A stretch of DNA of 49,075 nucleotides from Acidobacteriota bacterium (GTDB taxonomy: Bacteria; Acidobacteriota; Terriglobia; Acidiferrales; UBA7541): positions 1 through 49,075 of the forward strand of contig QHYM01000143.1 in the NCBI GenBank assembly GCA_003223295.1, written 5' to 3'. Below, one piece after another: positions 17,412-24,713 of the stretch. Every line of letters starts with the position of its first letter. The stretch's first letter is position 1. Under the pieces are notes generated by a model. The model did not search any database. It saw only the letters and a program-made list of their open reading frames with translations, and was not told the origin of the DNA. A program made the position numbers and the translations under genes.

Positions 17412-18268
17412 GCCCCGGCCGCAGCACTGCCTCTCCTCGCACTCCGCCGGAATCCGCTCGCTTGAGCACCGAGATTCGCCTTGCCGTCGAGCAAGTCAGC
17501 TACGCCTACTCCGCAAATCCTACGCAAGCCCCGCTCTTCACCCTGGAAGCCACGAGCTTTCAGGCCCGGCCAGGCGAAATCGTCGCCATTCTCGGCCCCA
17601 ACGCCAGCGGCAAGTCCACCCTGCTTCAATTGATTGCCGGAGTTCTCCAGCCCCTTTCGGGCCGCATTCTTCTCAACGGATTTGTCATCCATTCGCTGAG
17701 TCCGCGCAATCGCGCGCAGCGCATCGCCATGGTTCAGCAGGAAAGCCGCTTGCTCTTTCCCGCGCGCGTCTGGGAATTTGTTCTTCAGGGCCGTCACGCG
17801 CACGGGCGCTCGCTCCGTTTCGAATCCAGCGATGACATTCTCATTACGCAAAACGCTTTAGCTCAGGTAGGCGCCGCCGCTCTCAGCGACCGCCTCATGG
17901 ATCAGATTTCTGGAGGAGAGAAACAGCGCGTGATTCTCGCGCGCGCCATCGCGCAACAGCCCCTGCTTCTGTTGCTTGATGAACCCACATTGCATCTCGA
18001 CATCGCCGCGCAGGTTGGCCTCCTCGATGCCCTTCGCCGACTCTCGGCTCAAAACCGCTACACCGTCGTCGTTGTCACCCACGAGTTGAATCTCGCTGCC
18101 GAATATGCCGACCAAATCCTCTTGATGCAAAGCGGCCGCTGCCTGCGCGTTGGTCCTCCCGCGCTCATCTATCAGCGCGAACTGCTCGAACAGGTTTTTC
18201 AGGTTCCGCTGAAAGTGGAGATGCGCGGCCATGGAAGGCCTCGCGTTACGATTTTGTCTGACTCGTAA
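17408..18268 (+). CDS. btuD: Cobalamin ABC transporter ATP-binding protein (BtuD-like)
   Basis: This 286-residue cytoplasmic ATPase energises BtuC. Walker A is LGPNASGKSTLL near residue 60-70, the Q-loop is MVQQESRLLF, the ABC signature is ISGGEKQRV, Walker B is LLLLDEPTLHLD, and the switch His is in VVVTHELNLA. The N-terminal 20 residues before the ABC core are a polar extension (SPGRSTASPRTPPESA). The ATG at 17408 overlaps the btuC stop by four bases. The enlarged cobalamin riboswitch follows after a short spacer, so the downstream receptor gene can be controlled separately from, or in addition to, this operon. Confidence 0.93.
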   Translation: MSPGRSTASPRTPPESARLSTEIRLAVEQVSYAYSANPTQAPLFTLEATSFQARPGEIVAILGPNASGKSTLLQLIAGVLQPLSGRILLNGFVIHSLSPRNRAQRIAMVQQESRLLFPARVWEFVLQGRHAHGRSLRFESSDDILITQNALAQVGAAALSDRLMDQISGGEKQRVILARAIAQQPLLLLLDEPTLHLDIAAQVGLLDALRRLSAQNRYTVVVVTHELNLAAEYADQILLMQSGRCLRVGPPALIYQRELLEQVFQVPLKVEMRGHGRPRVTILSDS

Positions 18269-18328
18269 GAAACTTGTTTTTCTCGTCCACCCCAACCCTG
18301 CGGCGCTGTTCCGCAGATCACATTCACC

Positions 18329-18668
18329 GCAGACTTCGTGCTCGGGAAGACGGTTCGCTCGCTCCGGCAAAGTCGGGGCCGCGAAGAAAATCCGTCGCCG
18401 CCGCGCGACTGTAAGGCGGAAGCCGCTCACCTCAGGCAACCCCCTAAGGGTCGCACTCAAGGAGTTGGGCGCGCTTGAAGGCATCCGATACGGTTGCACT
18501 TCAAAGGCAACCCGGTAAGGGTTGCTTCAAAAAGTTCGCAGGGCCACTGCGGCAAAACGCTCGCCCCGCGACCCGGTCGGTAAGGGGTTGCGGTTAACAA
18601 AGTCGGGCGCCGCCGCGGGAAGGCTGCGAATCATTAATCCGCCAAGCCAGGAGACCGGCGAAGTCTGC
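18329..18668 (+). ncRNA. Enlarged cobalamin riboswitch upstream of btuB-like gene
   Basis: The aptamer ends are defined by a perfect 10-bp pairing of 18329-18338 (GCAGACTTCG) with 18659-18668 (CGAAGTCTGC), as expected for stem P1. Inside are GGGAAGACGG near 18344, the core GCGCGACTGTAAGGCGGAAG at about 18404-18423, and a consensus B12 box CCAAGCCAGGAGACC at 18642-18656. In most family members the core and the box are a few tens of bases apart; here about 220 bases intervene, filled by repeated hairpins. Downstream, a hairpin CCTGCG/CGCAGG (18671-18695) and CTCCC/GGGAG (18708-18725), next to the GGAGG ribosome site, suggest translational control of the receptor gene. Confidence 0.85.
18435..18591 (+). 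repeat. Three degenerate hairpin repeats inside the riboswitch
   Basis: Three related hairpins occur at 18435-18454, 18506-18525 and 18568-18591. The middle copy is a perfect 7-bp stem, GCAACCC/GGGTTGC, with loop GGTAA. All share the pattern GC(A/G)ACCC..TAAGGG..GC. The outer two carry one or two mismatches or wobble pairs. Spacings are 71 and 62 bases. Another stem, TTGAAG/CTTCAA (18475-18504), lies between the first two. Confidence 0.65.
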
Positions 18669-18736
18669 AGCCTGCGTGATTCTCTTCAGCGCAGGACAAC
18701 CTTCAAACTCCCGCGCGTGAGGGAGTGGAGGACAAA

Positions 18737-20911
18737 ATGAAAATCTCTCTTCTTCGTTCTGCTTTTCTCTCTCTTCCAGTTTTCGCCCTTTGCATTTCCC
18801 TGCAAGCCCAAACGAACTCAACGGAAGCCCAGCTCTCCGGAAAGCTCACTGATCTTTCCGGATACGGCGTCGGCGACGTTCGAATCACCGCTCAACTCGA
18901 AAACGGCCCCAATGCACCCGCCGTTTCAGCGACTTCCAGTCCTGACGGCGCATATTCCCTGCGTCTGCCCCCTGGCCGCCACCGCATTCACATTCAGCGC
19001 GCCTCTTTCGTCCCGCGCGATTTCGTGCTCGATCTGACCGCCGGGGAAAACCGCACGCTCGACGTGCGCCTTGAAATCGAGCGCCTCTCCGAAAACGTTG
19101 TAGTCACCGCCAACGCCCAGCCGCTTGAGCTCGATCGCACTCCTGCACCGGTGGATCTAGTTAGCCGGCAGGAGATCGACCAGCGCCAGGCCGTGTCTCT
19201 TCCCGACCTGCTTGCCACGCAGCCTGGAATCGCCATCGCCCGTACCGGACGCTTCGGCGGCCTGACTACGCTTTTCCTTGATGGCGGCAACTCCAGTTTC
19301 ACGAAAGTTCTGATTGATGGCACGCCCGTCAACCTGCCGGGAGGCGATTTCGACTACTCCAATCTGACGCTCGACAATGTAGACAAAGTCGAAATTGTCC
19401 ACGGAGCTGAAAGCGCCCTCTACGGTACGGACGCCATGTCCGGTGTAATCCAGATCGTCAGCCACCAGGGGGCCACCCGCATTCCCGAACTCCATCTTTT
19501 CGCTGAAGGTGGCAGCTTTTCCTCCGCCCGCGGCGGCGCGCAAGTCAGCGGCCTCGTTGGCGCCTTCGACTTTTCCGCGGCTGGCTCTTACTTTCACACC
19601 GACGGCCAGGGCGTCAACGACGCCGACCTCAACCGCGGCTACGCCGGGAATGTCGGCTACCGCTTCTCCGACACCAATCAACTGCGCTTGAGCGTTCGCA
19701 GCAACTCCAGCTTTGCGGAAACGCCCGGCCAAATTCTCCTCTTTCCTCCCGATCCCTCGGCCTTTTACGATCTCCAGCAGCTTTCTGCAAACCTCGCCTG
19801 GAACTTCCAGACCGGCAAGCACTGGAATCATCATTTCTCCGGAATGGAGTCGCGCTACTACAGCATCAGCGGCTCCCCACCTTTCGGAACTTTTCCGAAC
19901 CAAGCCAATCGCGCTGGTGGCCTCGCGCAATCTACTTACTCCTTTCACGGCGGCGCAGCGACCGCCGGCTATCAGTATGAAGTGGAAAACGCCACGTCCT
20001 CGAGCCTCGGCAGCGTCCACGCGCGCCGCAACAATCAGGGCGGCTTTCTCGACGCCCGCTGGTCCCCCATTTCGCGCCTTACGTTGAGCGCGGGAGGACG
20101 CGCCGAAGCCAACACGAGTTTCGGCACGCGCGTGGTGCCTCGTGCTGGCGCAGTGCTCGCTCTTCGCTACGCCAAAGGCTTCTTCGGAGACACCCGCGCC
20201 CGCATTGCCTACGGTCAGGGAATCGAAGAACCTACGCCCCTCGAGTCTTTTGACAGTGACCCCTGTAGCCCGGGAAATCCCAATCTGCGCCCGCAGCGCA
20301 GCCGTACCTTCAACGTTGGCATCGACCAGTATTTCGACTCCGATCGTTTCCGCGTCTCCGCCACTTACTTTGCCAACGAGTTCCGCGATCTGATCAGCCC
20401 AACACCCGGCACGCAGTCCGGTTGTCCGTTCGGCAGCATCGTGTTCCTCAACACCAACCTAGCTCGCGCACGCGGCGTCGACTTCAGTACCACGGCTCGC
20501 CTTGCCCGCTGGCTCTCGCTAAATGCAAACTATTCCTTCGACAATTCGCGTGTGCTCCAATCCTCTACCGCGGGCACGGGGTTTCAGGAGCCCGGCGATC
20601 ATCTCCTGCGCCGTCCCGTCAATTCCGGAAATGTCTGGCTTAACGCCAACTATCGCCGCTTCAACATCAACATCAACGCGTACATCACCGGCGCAGGCAC
20701 CGACAGCGACTTCGACGGCTTGGGCCTCAATCGCAATCCTGGTTATGCGCGCTTCGATCTTGCCTCCACTGTCCTCCTTGCCCGCGGCGTTTCCTTTTAC
20801 GGTCGCGTGACCAACCTCCTCGACAAACAATATCAGGACGTCATTGGCTTCCCTGCCCTGGGTCGCGACTTTCGCATCGGCCTCAGCTATCGCTTCTCCG
20901 GCAGGAACTGA
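18737..20911 (+). CDS. btuB: TonB-dependent outer-membrane receptor, predicted cobalamin receptor (BtuB-like)
   Basis: This 724-residue outer-membrane protein imports substrate using TonB energy. It has a signal peptide (to about LQAQT), a carboxypeptidase-regulatory-like beta-sandwich at about residues 30-110 (LSGKLTDLSGYGVGDVRITA), and then a plug domain: SENVVVTANAQPLELDRTPAP, a TonB-box-proximal stretch, LPDLLATQPGIAIARTG and KVEIVHGAESALYGTDAMSGVI. A 22-strand-type barrel follows and ends ..FRIGLSYRFSGRN. The ATG at 18737 is preceded by GGAGGA at 18727-18732. The B12 assignment rests on the riboswitch and the btuFCD genes upstream. The extra N-terminal domain is common in acidobacterial and Bacteroidetes receptors and absent from E. 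coli BtuB. Confidence 0.88.
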   Translation: MKISLLRSAFLSLPVFALCISLQAQTNSTEAQLSGKLTDLSGYGVGDVRITAQLENGPNAPAVSATSSPDGAYSLRLPPGRHRIHIQRASFVPRDFVLDLTAGENRTLDVRLEIERLSENVVVTANAQPLELDRTPAPVDLVSRQEIDQRQAVSLPDLLATQPGIAIARTGRFGGLTTLFLDGGNSSFTKVLIDGTPVNLPGGDFDYSNLTLDNVDKVEIVHGAESALYGTDAMSGVIQIVSHQGATRIPELHLFAEGGSFSSARGGAQVSGLVGAFDFSAAGSYFHTDGQGVNDADLNRGYAGNVGYRFSDTNQLRLSVRSNSSFAETPGQILLFPPDPSAFYDLQQLSANLAWNFQTGKHWNHHFSGMESRYYSISGSPPFGTFPNQANRAGGLAQSTYSFHGGAATAGYQYEVENATSSSLGSVHARRNNQGGFLDARWSPISRLTLSAGGRAEANTSFGTRVVPRAGAVLALRYAKGFFGDTRARIAYGQGIEEPTPLESFDSDPCSPGNPNLRPQRSRTFNVGIDQYFDSDRFRVSATYFANEFRDLISPTPGTQSGCPFGSIVFLNTNLARARGVDFSTTARLARWLSLNANYSFDNSRVLQSSTAGTGFQEPGDHLLRRPVNSGNVWLNANYRRFNININAYITGAGTDSDFDGLGLNRNPGYARFDLASTVLLARGVSFYGRVTNLLDKQYQDVIGFPALGRDFRIGLSYRFSGRN

Positions 20912-20917
20912 CTCGTC

Positions 20918-21631
20918 ATGTCCGCCCCCGAACCCATCCTCTTCTGCTGGAGCGGCGGCAAAGACAGCGCTATGGCCCTGCACGCGCTGCTCCAGCGGGA
21001 GCAATTCCGCGTGACGGCTCTCCTGACCACCGTCACCGAAGGCTACGAGCGCATCAGTATGCACGGCGTCCGCCGCGAACTCTTGCAGAGGCAGGCTGAA
21101 TCCATCGGCTTGCCTCTGCACGAAGTTCGCATCCCACCGGAATGCGTGAATCCTATGTATGAAGCGCGCATGGAGCAAGCCTTGCGCATCCATTACGATC
21201 TGGGTGTTCGCAAGGTCGCCTTTGGCGACATCTTTCTCGAAGACTTGCGCGTCTATCGCGAGAAAAACCTCGCGCGTATCGGCGTGACCGCCCTCTTTCC
21301 CATCTGGAAGCGCGACACGCGCGAACTCATCCGCTACTTCCACGCGCAGCGTTTCCGCGCCATCGCAGCTTGCATTGATCCCAGAGTCCTCGATCCCAGT
21401 TTCGCCGGCCGCGAACTCGACGATTCTTTTTTCCGTGATCTTCCGCCCAGCGCTGACCCCTGTGGCGAAAACGGCGAATTCCACACCTTCGTCTTTGACG
21501 GTCCCATCTTCCGCTGGCCGATTCCCGTTCGAACCGGTGAGATCGTTCACCGCGACGGTTTTGTTTATTGCGATTTAATTCCTGAAATCCAAGGAGTTGC
21601 CGGTCGGAGTAGGAATCATGATCGCTCATAA
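20918..21631 (+). CDS. DUF71/COG2102 ATP-pyrophosphatase (Dph6-related), predicted B12 salvage
   Basis: This 237-residue PP-loop ATPase has the motif WSGGKDSAMAL at the N terminus, the family segment ISMHGVRRELLQRQAESIGLPL, VAFGDIFLEDLRVYRE, and the C-terminal CGENGEFHTFVFDGPIF block. Eukaryotic and archaeal relatives make diphthamide. For bacterial members, comparative genomics has predicted a role in B12 salvage, and the position directly after a riboswitch-controlled receptor fits that. It lies 6 bases after the receptor gene. The last residues (from about VAGRSRNHDRS) are read from an inserted group II intron remnant, so the native C terminus, probably ending just after DLIPEIQGV, has been altered. 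Confidence 0.88.
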   Translation: MSAPEPILFCWSGGKDSAMALHALLQREQFRVTALLTTVTEGYERISMHGVRRELLQRQAESIGLPLHEVRIPPECVNPMYEARMEQALRIHYDLGVRKVAFGDIFLEDLRVYREKNLARIGVTALFPIWKRDTRELIRYFHAQRFRAIAACIDPRVLDPSFAGRELDDSFFRDLPPSADPCGENGEFHTFVFDGPIFRWPIPVRTGEIVHRDGFVYCDLIPEIQGVAGRSRNHDRS

Positions 21632-22108
21632 CGCCCTCCACCGATCCGGACAAGCGGCACTACCGCATCCGGGTACGCACCGGCTTCGCTCGGTACGCTC
21701 CGCGCTTCAGCCTTTCGGAAAGGTCCTGGAGATTCCTCTCCAGTTCCTCGCCGTAGTGCCGCCACGTCTCTCCGTCCAAGCCCGGCGCCGCTTCCTTCTT
21801 CAAGCGGAAGTAGGCCATGCGCAGCGTTTCCAGGTTATCGATGTGGTGCAGGAGCGCCGTGAACCGCAACTTCTTATCCTTTCCTGCTGCTTGACGTACC
21901 CGCTCCAGCGCACTGGGCGCGTCTTTCCCGCTCGGTGTCCGGGACGCGTTTTGCTGTGGCAGGTTCCCTTTGGCCAGACCGCTTCCCTCCATCCCTTCCG
22001 CCACCGGTTGCCCGGCTTTGTTCGAGGGCTTCTCAGGTACTACAGGTCGCTACACCACTTTCGTATCACTCTTGCATTCACTACAGCTCGCCGGTTTAAC
22101 CGGCGCAC
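21600..22108 (-). mobile_element. Internally deleted group II intron remnant
   Basis: Read on the minus strand, the element begins with GTGCGCC at 22108-22102, matching the conserved group II intron 5' end. It contains the start of an intron-encoded reverse transcriptase, then a domain V-like hairpin (CCGGA/TCCGG and GCGG/CCGC at 21646-21672) and a CCTACTCCGACC-type 3' end near 21602-21613. Most of domains I-III and most of the reverse transcriptase are missing, giving only about 509 bases. It lies antisense within the cobalamin operon, so it could not splice from the operon mRNA. The 10-mer CAAGGAGTTG borders both sides (21590-21599 and 22108-22117). The 3' boundary is approximate. Confidence 0.7.
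21660..22004 (-). pseudogene. ltrA: Group II intron reverse transcriptase, N-terminal fragment
   Basis: The 114 readable residues match the N terminus of bacterial group II intron reverse transcriptases: SALERVRQAAGKDKKLRFTA, LLHHIDNLETLRMAYFRLKK, EAAPGLDGETWRHYGEELER, then LSERLKRGAYRAKPVR. The protein stops just where the first catalytic reverse-transcriptase block would begin; normal proteins are about 400-500 residues and carry YADD, which is absent. It is therefore non-functional. The deletion joins this fragment to the domain V-like hairpin of the same intron. Confidence 0.85.
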
Positions 22109-22121
22109 AAGGAGTTGAAAT

Positions 22122-22679
22122 ATGAACGCCGAAATCTCTCCAAAAGAAACTTTGCTTTATCGCCTGCTGCTCGCCTTCGCCATAATTATCATCGCCGCCG
22201 CTCTCCGCATCGCACCACATCCGTGGAATTTCACACCGGTCGGCGCGATGGCTCTCTTTTCCGGAGCCTTCCTCCGCGACCGTCGCCTCGCGTTTGCCTT
22301 TCCGCCTCTGGCCCTCTTCGTTGGCGACGTCTTCATCGGCTTCCACAAACTCATGCCCGTCGTCTACGCCAGCTTTCTTCTCAGCGTGCTCATCGGACGC
22401 TGGGTGCACAATCATCGCTCTCTCGCTCGCATCTCCGCCGCGACTCTCCTCGGCGCGATTCAATTTTTTCTCGTCACCAACTTCGGCGTATGGTGGCTCT
22501 TGAATTCCTTCCCCAAAACCGCCGCGGGTCTGGCCGCTTGCTATCTTAGCGGCCTTCCGTTCTTCTGGAACACGCTCGCGGGCGACGCCTTCTACGCCGC
22601 TCTGTTCTTCGGCGGCTTCGCCCTGGCCGAGCGCTTCGTCCCCATTCTTCGCGAACCGGCTCCCGCCGCAATCGGTTGA
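22122..22679 (+). CDS. ECF S-component-like integral membrane protein (DUF6580-like)
   Basis: This 185-residue membrane protein has about five to six hydrophobic helices: LLLAFAIIIIAAALRIAP, NFTPVGAMALFSGAFL, LAFAFPPLALFVGDVFIG, YASFLLSVLIGRW, and the C-terminal FYAALFFGGFALAERF. The pattern resembles small ECF-type substrate-binding (S) components and the DUF6580 transport-like family. A clear Shine-Dalgarno (AAGGAG, 22109-22114) precedes the ATG. It follows the DUF71 gene of the cobalamin island, separated only by the intron remnant; before insertion the two genes probably overlapped. A role in corrinoid or precursor transport is inferred from context. No ECF ATPase or T component is present here. 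Confidence 0.75.
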   Translation: MNAEISPKETLLYRLLLAFAIIIIAAALRIAPHPWNFTPVGAMALFSGAFLRDRRLAFAFPPLALFVGDVFIGFHKLMPVVYASFLLSVLIGRWVHNHRSLARISAATLLGAIQFFLVTNFGVWWLLNSFPKTAAGLAACYLSGLPFFWNTLAGDAFYAALFFGGFALAERFVPILREPAPAAIG

Positions 22680-22686
22680 GGCCCGT

Positions 22687-23127
22687 ATGCCCGAAGCTTC
22701 TCATCCTAGAGTCGGTGTCGGCGTTCTTTTAACCGACAACCTGGGCCGCGTGCTGCTCACGCTGCGCAAGCGGCCTCCCGAAGCTGGCTGCTGGAGCATC
22801 GTCGGCGGTAAAGTCGATTTTCTCGAAACCCTCGAGCAGTGCGCCATCCGCGAAGCCCGCGAAGAAGTCGGCCTCGAGATTTCTCTCCGCTCTCTGCTCT
22901 GCGTCACCGATCACTGCCTGCCCGGCGAAAACCAGCATTGGGTTTCTCCCGCTTACCTGGGCCAAATCGTCTCAGGCGAAGCCATGAACTGCGAGCCTGG
23001 AAAAACGCGCGAAGTCCGCTGGTTCGGCCTCGATCAGTTGCCTCCCAATCTCACCATGACTGCGCGCAAGACCATCCGCGCTTACACCGGTCACCGCCTC
23101 CACACCGCCGGGAGCACGGCGCGGTAG
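22687..23127 (+). CDS. Nudix hydrolase
   Basis: This 146-residue cytoplasmic pyrophosphohydrolase has the Nudix box GGKVDFLETLEQ followed by CAIREAREEVGLEI, with the metal-binding REAREE core intact. The N terminus (GVGVLLTDNLGRVLLTLRKR) is the usual Nudix strand, and REVRWFGLDQLP is the typical C-terminal element. It lies 7 bases after the DUF6580-like gene and may be read with the cobalamin operon. A corrinoid-related nucleotide substrate is conceivable but unproven; 8-oxo-dGTP, other damaged nucleotides, ADP-ribose or NADH are equally possible. Confidence 0.9.
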   Translation: MPEASHPRVGVGVLLTDNLGRVLLTLRKRPPEAGCWSIVGGKVDFLETLEQCAIREAREEVGLEISLRSLLCVTDHCLPGENQHWVSPAYLGQIVSGEAMNCEPGKTREVRWFGLDQLPPNLTMTARKTIRAYTGHRLHTAGSTAR

Positions 23128-23136
23128 TGCTATAAT
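23128..23136 (+). promoter_or_regulatory. Extended -10 promoter of gatB
   Basis: TGCTATAAT (23128-23136) is a perfect extended -10 element directly after the Nudix stop codon. A start about seven bases downstream (near 23143) would leave only about six untranslated bases before the gatB ATG at 23149, and no Shine-Dalgarno is visible, so the mRNA may be nearly leaderless. Confidence 0.6.
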
Positions 23137-23148
23137 TCTTGTTTCTTT

Positions 23149-24633
23149 ATGGCGAAATCCGCTCCAGAGGCCGCTTCCCTCTCGCCGGAAATCCTGGCGA
23201 AATATGAGCCCGTCATCGGCCTCGAGGTCCACGTCCAGCTCCTCACGAAAACAAAAATCTTCTGTGGCTGCTCCACGCGCTTCGGCGATCCTCCGAACAC
23301 CAACGTCTGCCCCGTGTGCCTCGGGCTCCCCGGCACTCTTCCGGTCCTCAACAAGCGCGCTGTCGAAATGGCCATGCGCGCCTCGCTCGCCCTCAATTGC
23401 ACCGTCCACGAGCATTCACGTTTCGCCCGCAAAAACTATTTCTACCCCGATCTCCCCAAGGGCTATCAAATCTCTCAGTACGAATTGCCTCTCGCCACCG
23501 GCGGCTGGCTCGACATCGAAGTCGCCGGCGCCGCCAAACGCATCGGCATCACGCGTCTCCATCTCGAAGAGGACGCCGCGAAAAACCTTCACGAAGGCTT
23601 CTCGCAATCCGCCACCAAGGCCTATATCGACTACAACCGCTGCGGCACGCCGCTCGCCGAAATAGTTTCCCAGCCGGACATCCGCTCCTCCGAGGAGGCC
23701 CACGCCTACCTCACCGCGCTTCGCCAAATCATGCTTTACACCGGGGTTAGCGACTGCAACATGGAGGAAGGCTCGCTCCGTTGCGACGCCAATGTCAGTG
23801 TCCGTCCGCGCGGCTCCAACGAATTTGGCACCAAGGTCGAAGTCAAGAACCTCAACTCCTTCCGCTTTCTCCAAAAAGCGCTCGAATACGAAATCGAGCG
23901 CCACATCAGCGTTCTCGAATACGGCGGCCGCCTCTCGCAAGAGACGCGCCTCTGGAATCAAGCCGAAGGCCACACCGTTTCCATGCGTTCGAAAGAGAAG
24001 GCCCACGATTACCGCTATTTCCCCGAGCCGGACTTGCTCCCTGTCCACGTCGGCGCCGCCTGGCGCGAAGAAGTCCGCCGCTCGCTTCCCGAACTCCCCG
24101 ATGCCAAGCATACGCGCTTCGTCGCGTGCTACGGCATCACGCCCTACGACGCCGAAGTCCTCACCGGCACGCAAGCCCTCGCCAATTATTTCGAATCTGT
24201 TGTGAAATCCGGCGCTCCCGGCAAAGCCGCCGCCAACTGGATGCAGACCGAGCTTCTCCGCCGCCTCAACGATTCCGGCAAGGAGATCGAAGCAAGCCCC
24301 GTCAGCGCGCAATCGCTCGCTGAGCTGGTCAGCCTTGTCGAATCCAGTAAAATTACCGGCAACGTCGGCAAAAAGGTCTTCGCCACCATGTTCGAATCCG
24401 GCCGCACGGCCGCCGACATCGTCGCCGCCGAAGGCCTCGGTGCCCAAGTCAGCGAATCCGCCATCGAAACAGCTGCGCGCGAAGTCATCGCCAAGAATCC
24501 CGACAACGTCGCCAAGTACAAGTCCGGCAACGAAGGCGTCTTCAAATTCTTCGTTGGTCAGGTCATGCGCGCCACTCGCGGCCAAGCCAATCCCCAAGCT
24601 GTCAACGACGACCTCCGCAAGCGTCTCTTCTGA
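23149..24633 (+). CDS. gatB: Aspartyl/glutamyl-tRNA amidotransferase subunit B
   Basis: This 494-residue GatB has the kinase-like domain that phosphorylates tRNA-bound Glu or Asp before amidation. Diagnostic stretches are YEPVIGLEVHVQLLT, KIFCGCSTRFGDPPNTNVCP with Zn-binding Cys, VCLGLPGTLPVLN, RKNYFYPDLPKGYQISQYE, DYNRCGTPLAEIVS, and the C-terminal YqeY-like domain ending NPQAVNDDLRKRLF. It works with GatA and GatC, neither of which is in this window. The ATG at 23149 gives the expected length. A 9-bp hairpin follows the gene and may terminate transcription. Presence of gatB implies the indirect pathway to Gln-tRNA and/or Asn-tRNA. Confidence 0.97.
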   Translation: MAKSAPEAASLSPEILAKYEPVIGLEVHVQLLTKTKIFCGCSTRFGDPPNTNVCPVCLGLPGTLPVLNKRAVEMAMRASLALNCTVHEHSRFARKNYFYPDLPKGYQISQYELPLATGGWLDIEVAGAAKRIGITRLHLEEDAAKNLHEGFSQSATKAYIDYNRCGTPLAEIVSQPDIRSSEEAHAYLTALRQIMLYTGVSDCNMEEGSLRCDANVSVRPRGSNEFGTKVEVKNLNSFRFLQKALEYEIERHISVLEYGGRLSQETRLWNQAEGHTVSMRSKEKAHDYRYFPEPDLLPVHVGAAWREEVRRSLPELPDAKHTRFVACYGITPYDAEVLTGTQALANYFESVVKSGAPGKAAANWMQTELLRRLNDSGKEIEASPVSAQSLAELVSLVESSKITGNVGKKVFATMFESGRTAADIVAAEGLGAQVSESAIETAAREVIAKNPDNVAKYKSGNEGVFKFFVGQVMRATRGQANPQAVNDDLRKRLF

Positions 24634-24652
24634 CTCCTTGCTCTGCCCGTAG

Positions 24653-24673
24653 GGGCGCAGCATTGCTGCGCCC
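24653..24673. repeat. Perfect hairpin GGGCGCAGC/GCTGCGCCC (dispersed-repeat-like)
   Basis: A perfect 9-bp stem with a 3-base loop follows gatB. The context GTAGGGGCGCAGC..GCTGCGCCC resembles short palindromic repeats scattered between genes in many bacteria. There is no T-run, so it is a weak terminator at best. Confidence 0.55.
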
Positions 24674-24685
24674 AGGCCCATGCCC

Positions 24686-24694
24686 TGCTAGAAT
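24686..24694 (+). promoter_or_regulatory. Extended -10 promoter of the peroxiredoxin gene
   Basis: TGCTAGAAT (24686-24694) fits an extended -10 element. It lies upstream of an AAGGAA ribosome site (24702-24707) and the ATG at 24714. The predicted leader is about 13 bases. Confidence 0.45.
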
Positions 24695-24713
24695 GTCCAC
24701 CAAGGAAATCCTC

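Noticed and set aside
18435-18591. CRISPR-like array
   Set aside because: The repeats are degenerate, only three, and sit inside a folded riboswitch; there are no uniform spacers or cas genes.
20519-21550. 343-codon minus-strand open frame
   Set aside because: Antisense to the TonB receptor and DUF71 genes, both of which have clear motifs.
21590-22117. True target-site duplication by a transposon
   Set aside because: The insert has group II intron ends and a reverse transcriptase fragment. Such introns do not duplicate targets, and the flanking 10-mer also occurs elsewhere in the window.
24653-24673. Strong intrinsic terminator of gatB
   Set aside because: The stem is perfect but there is no T-run; it fits better as a dispersed palindromic repeat.
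23416-24681. 421-codon minus-strand open frame
   Set aside because: Antisense shadow of gatB; no domain or ribosome site.
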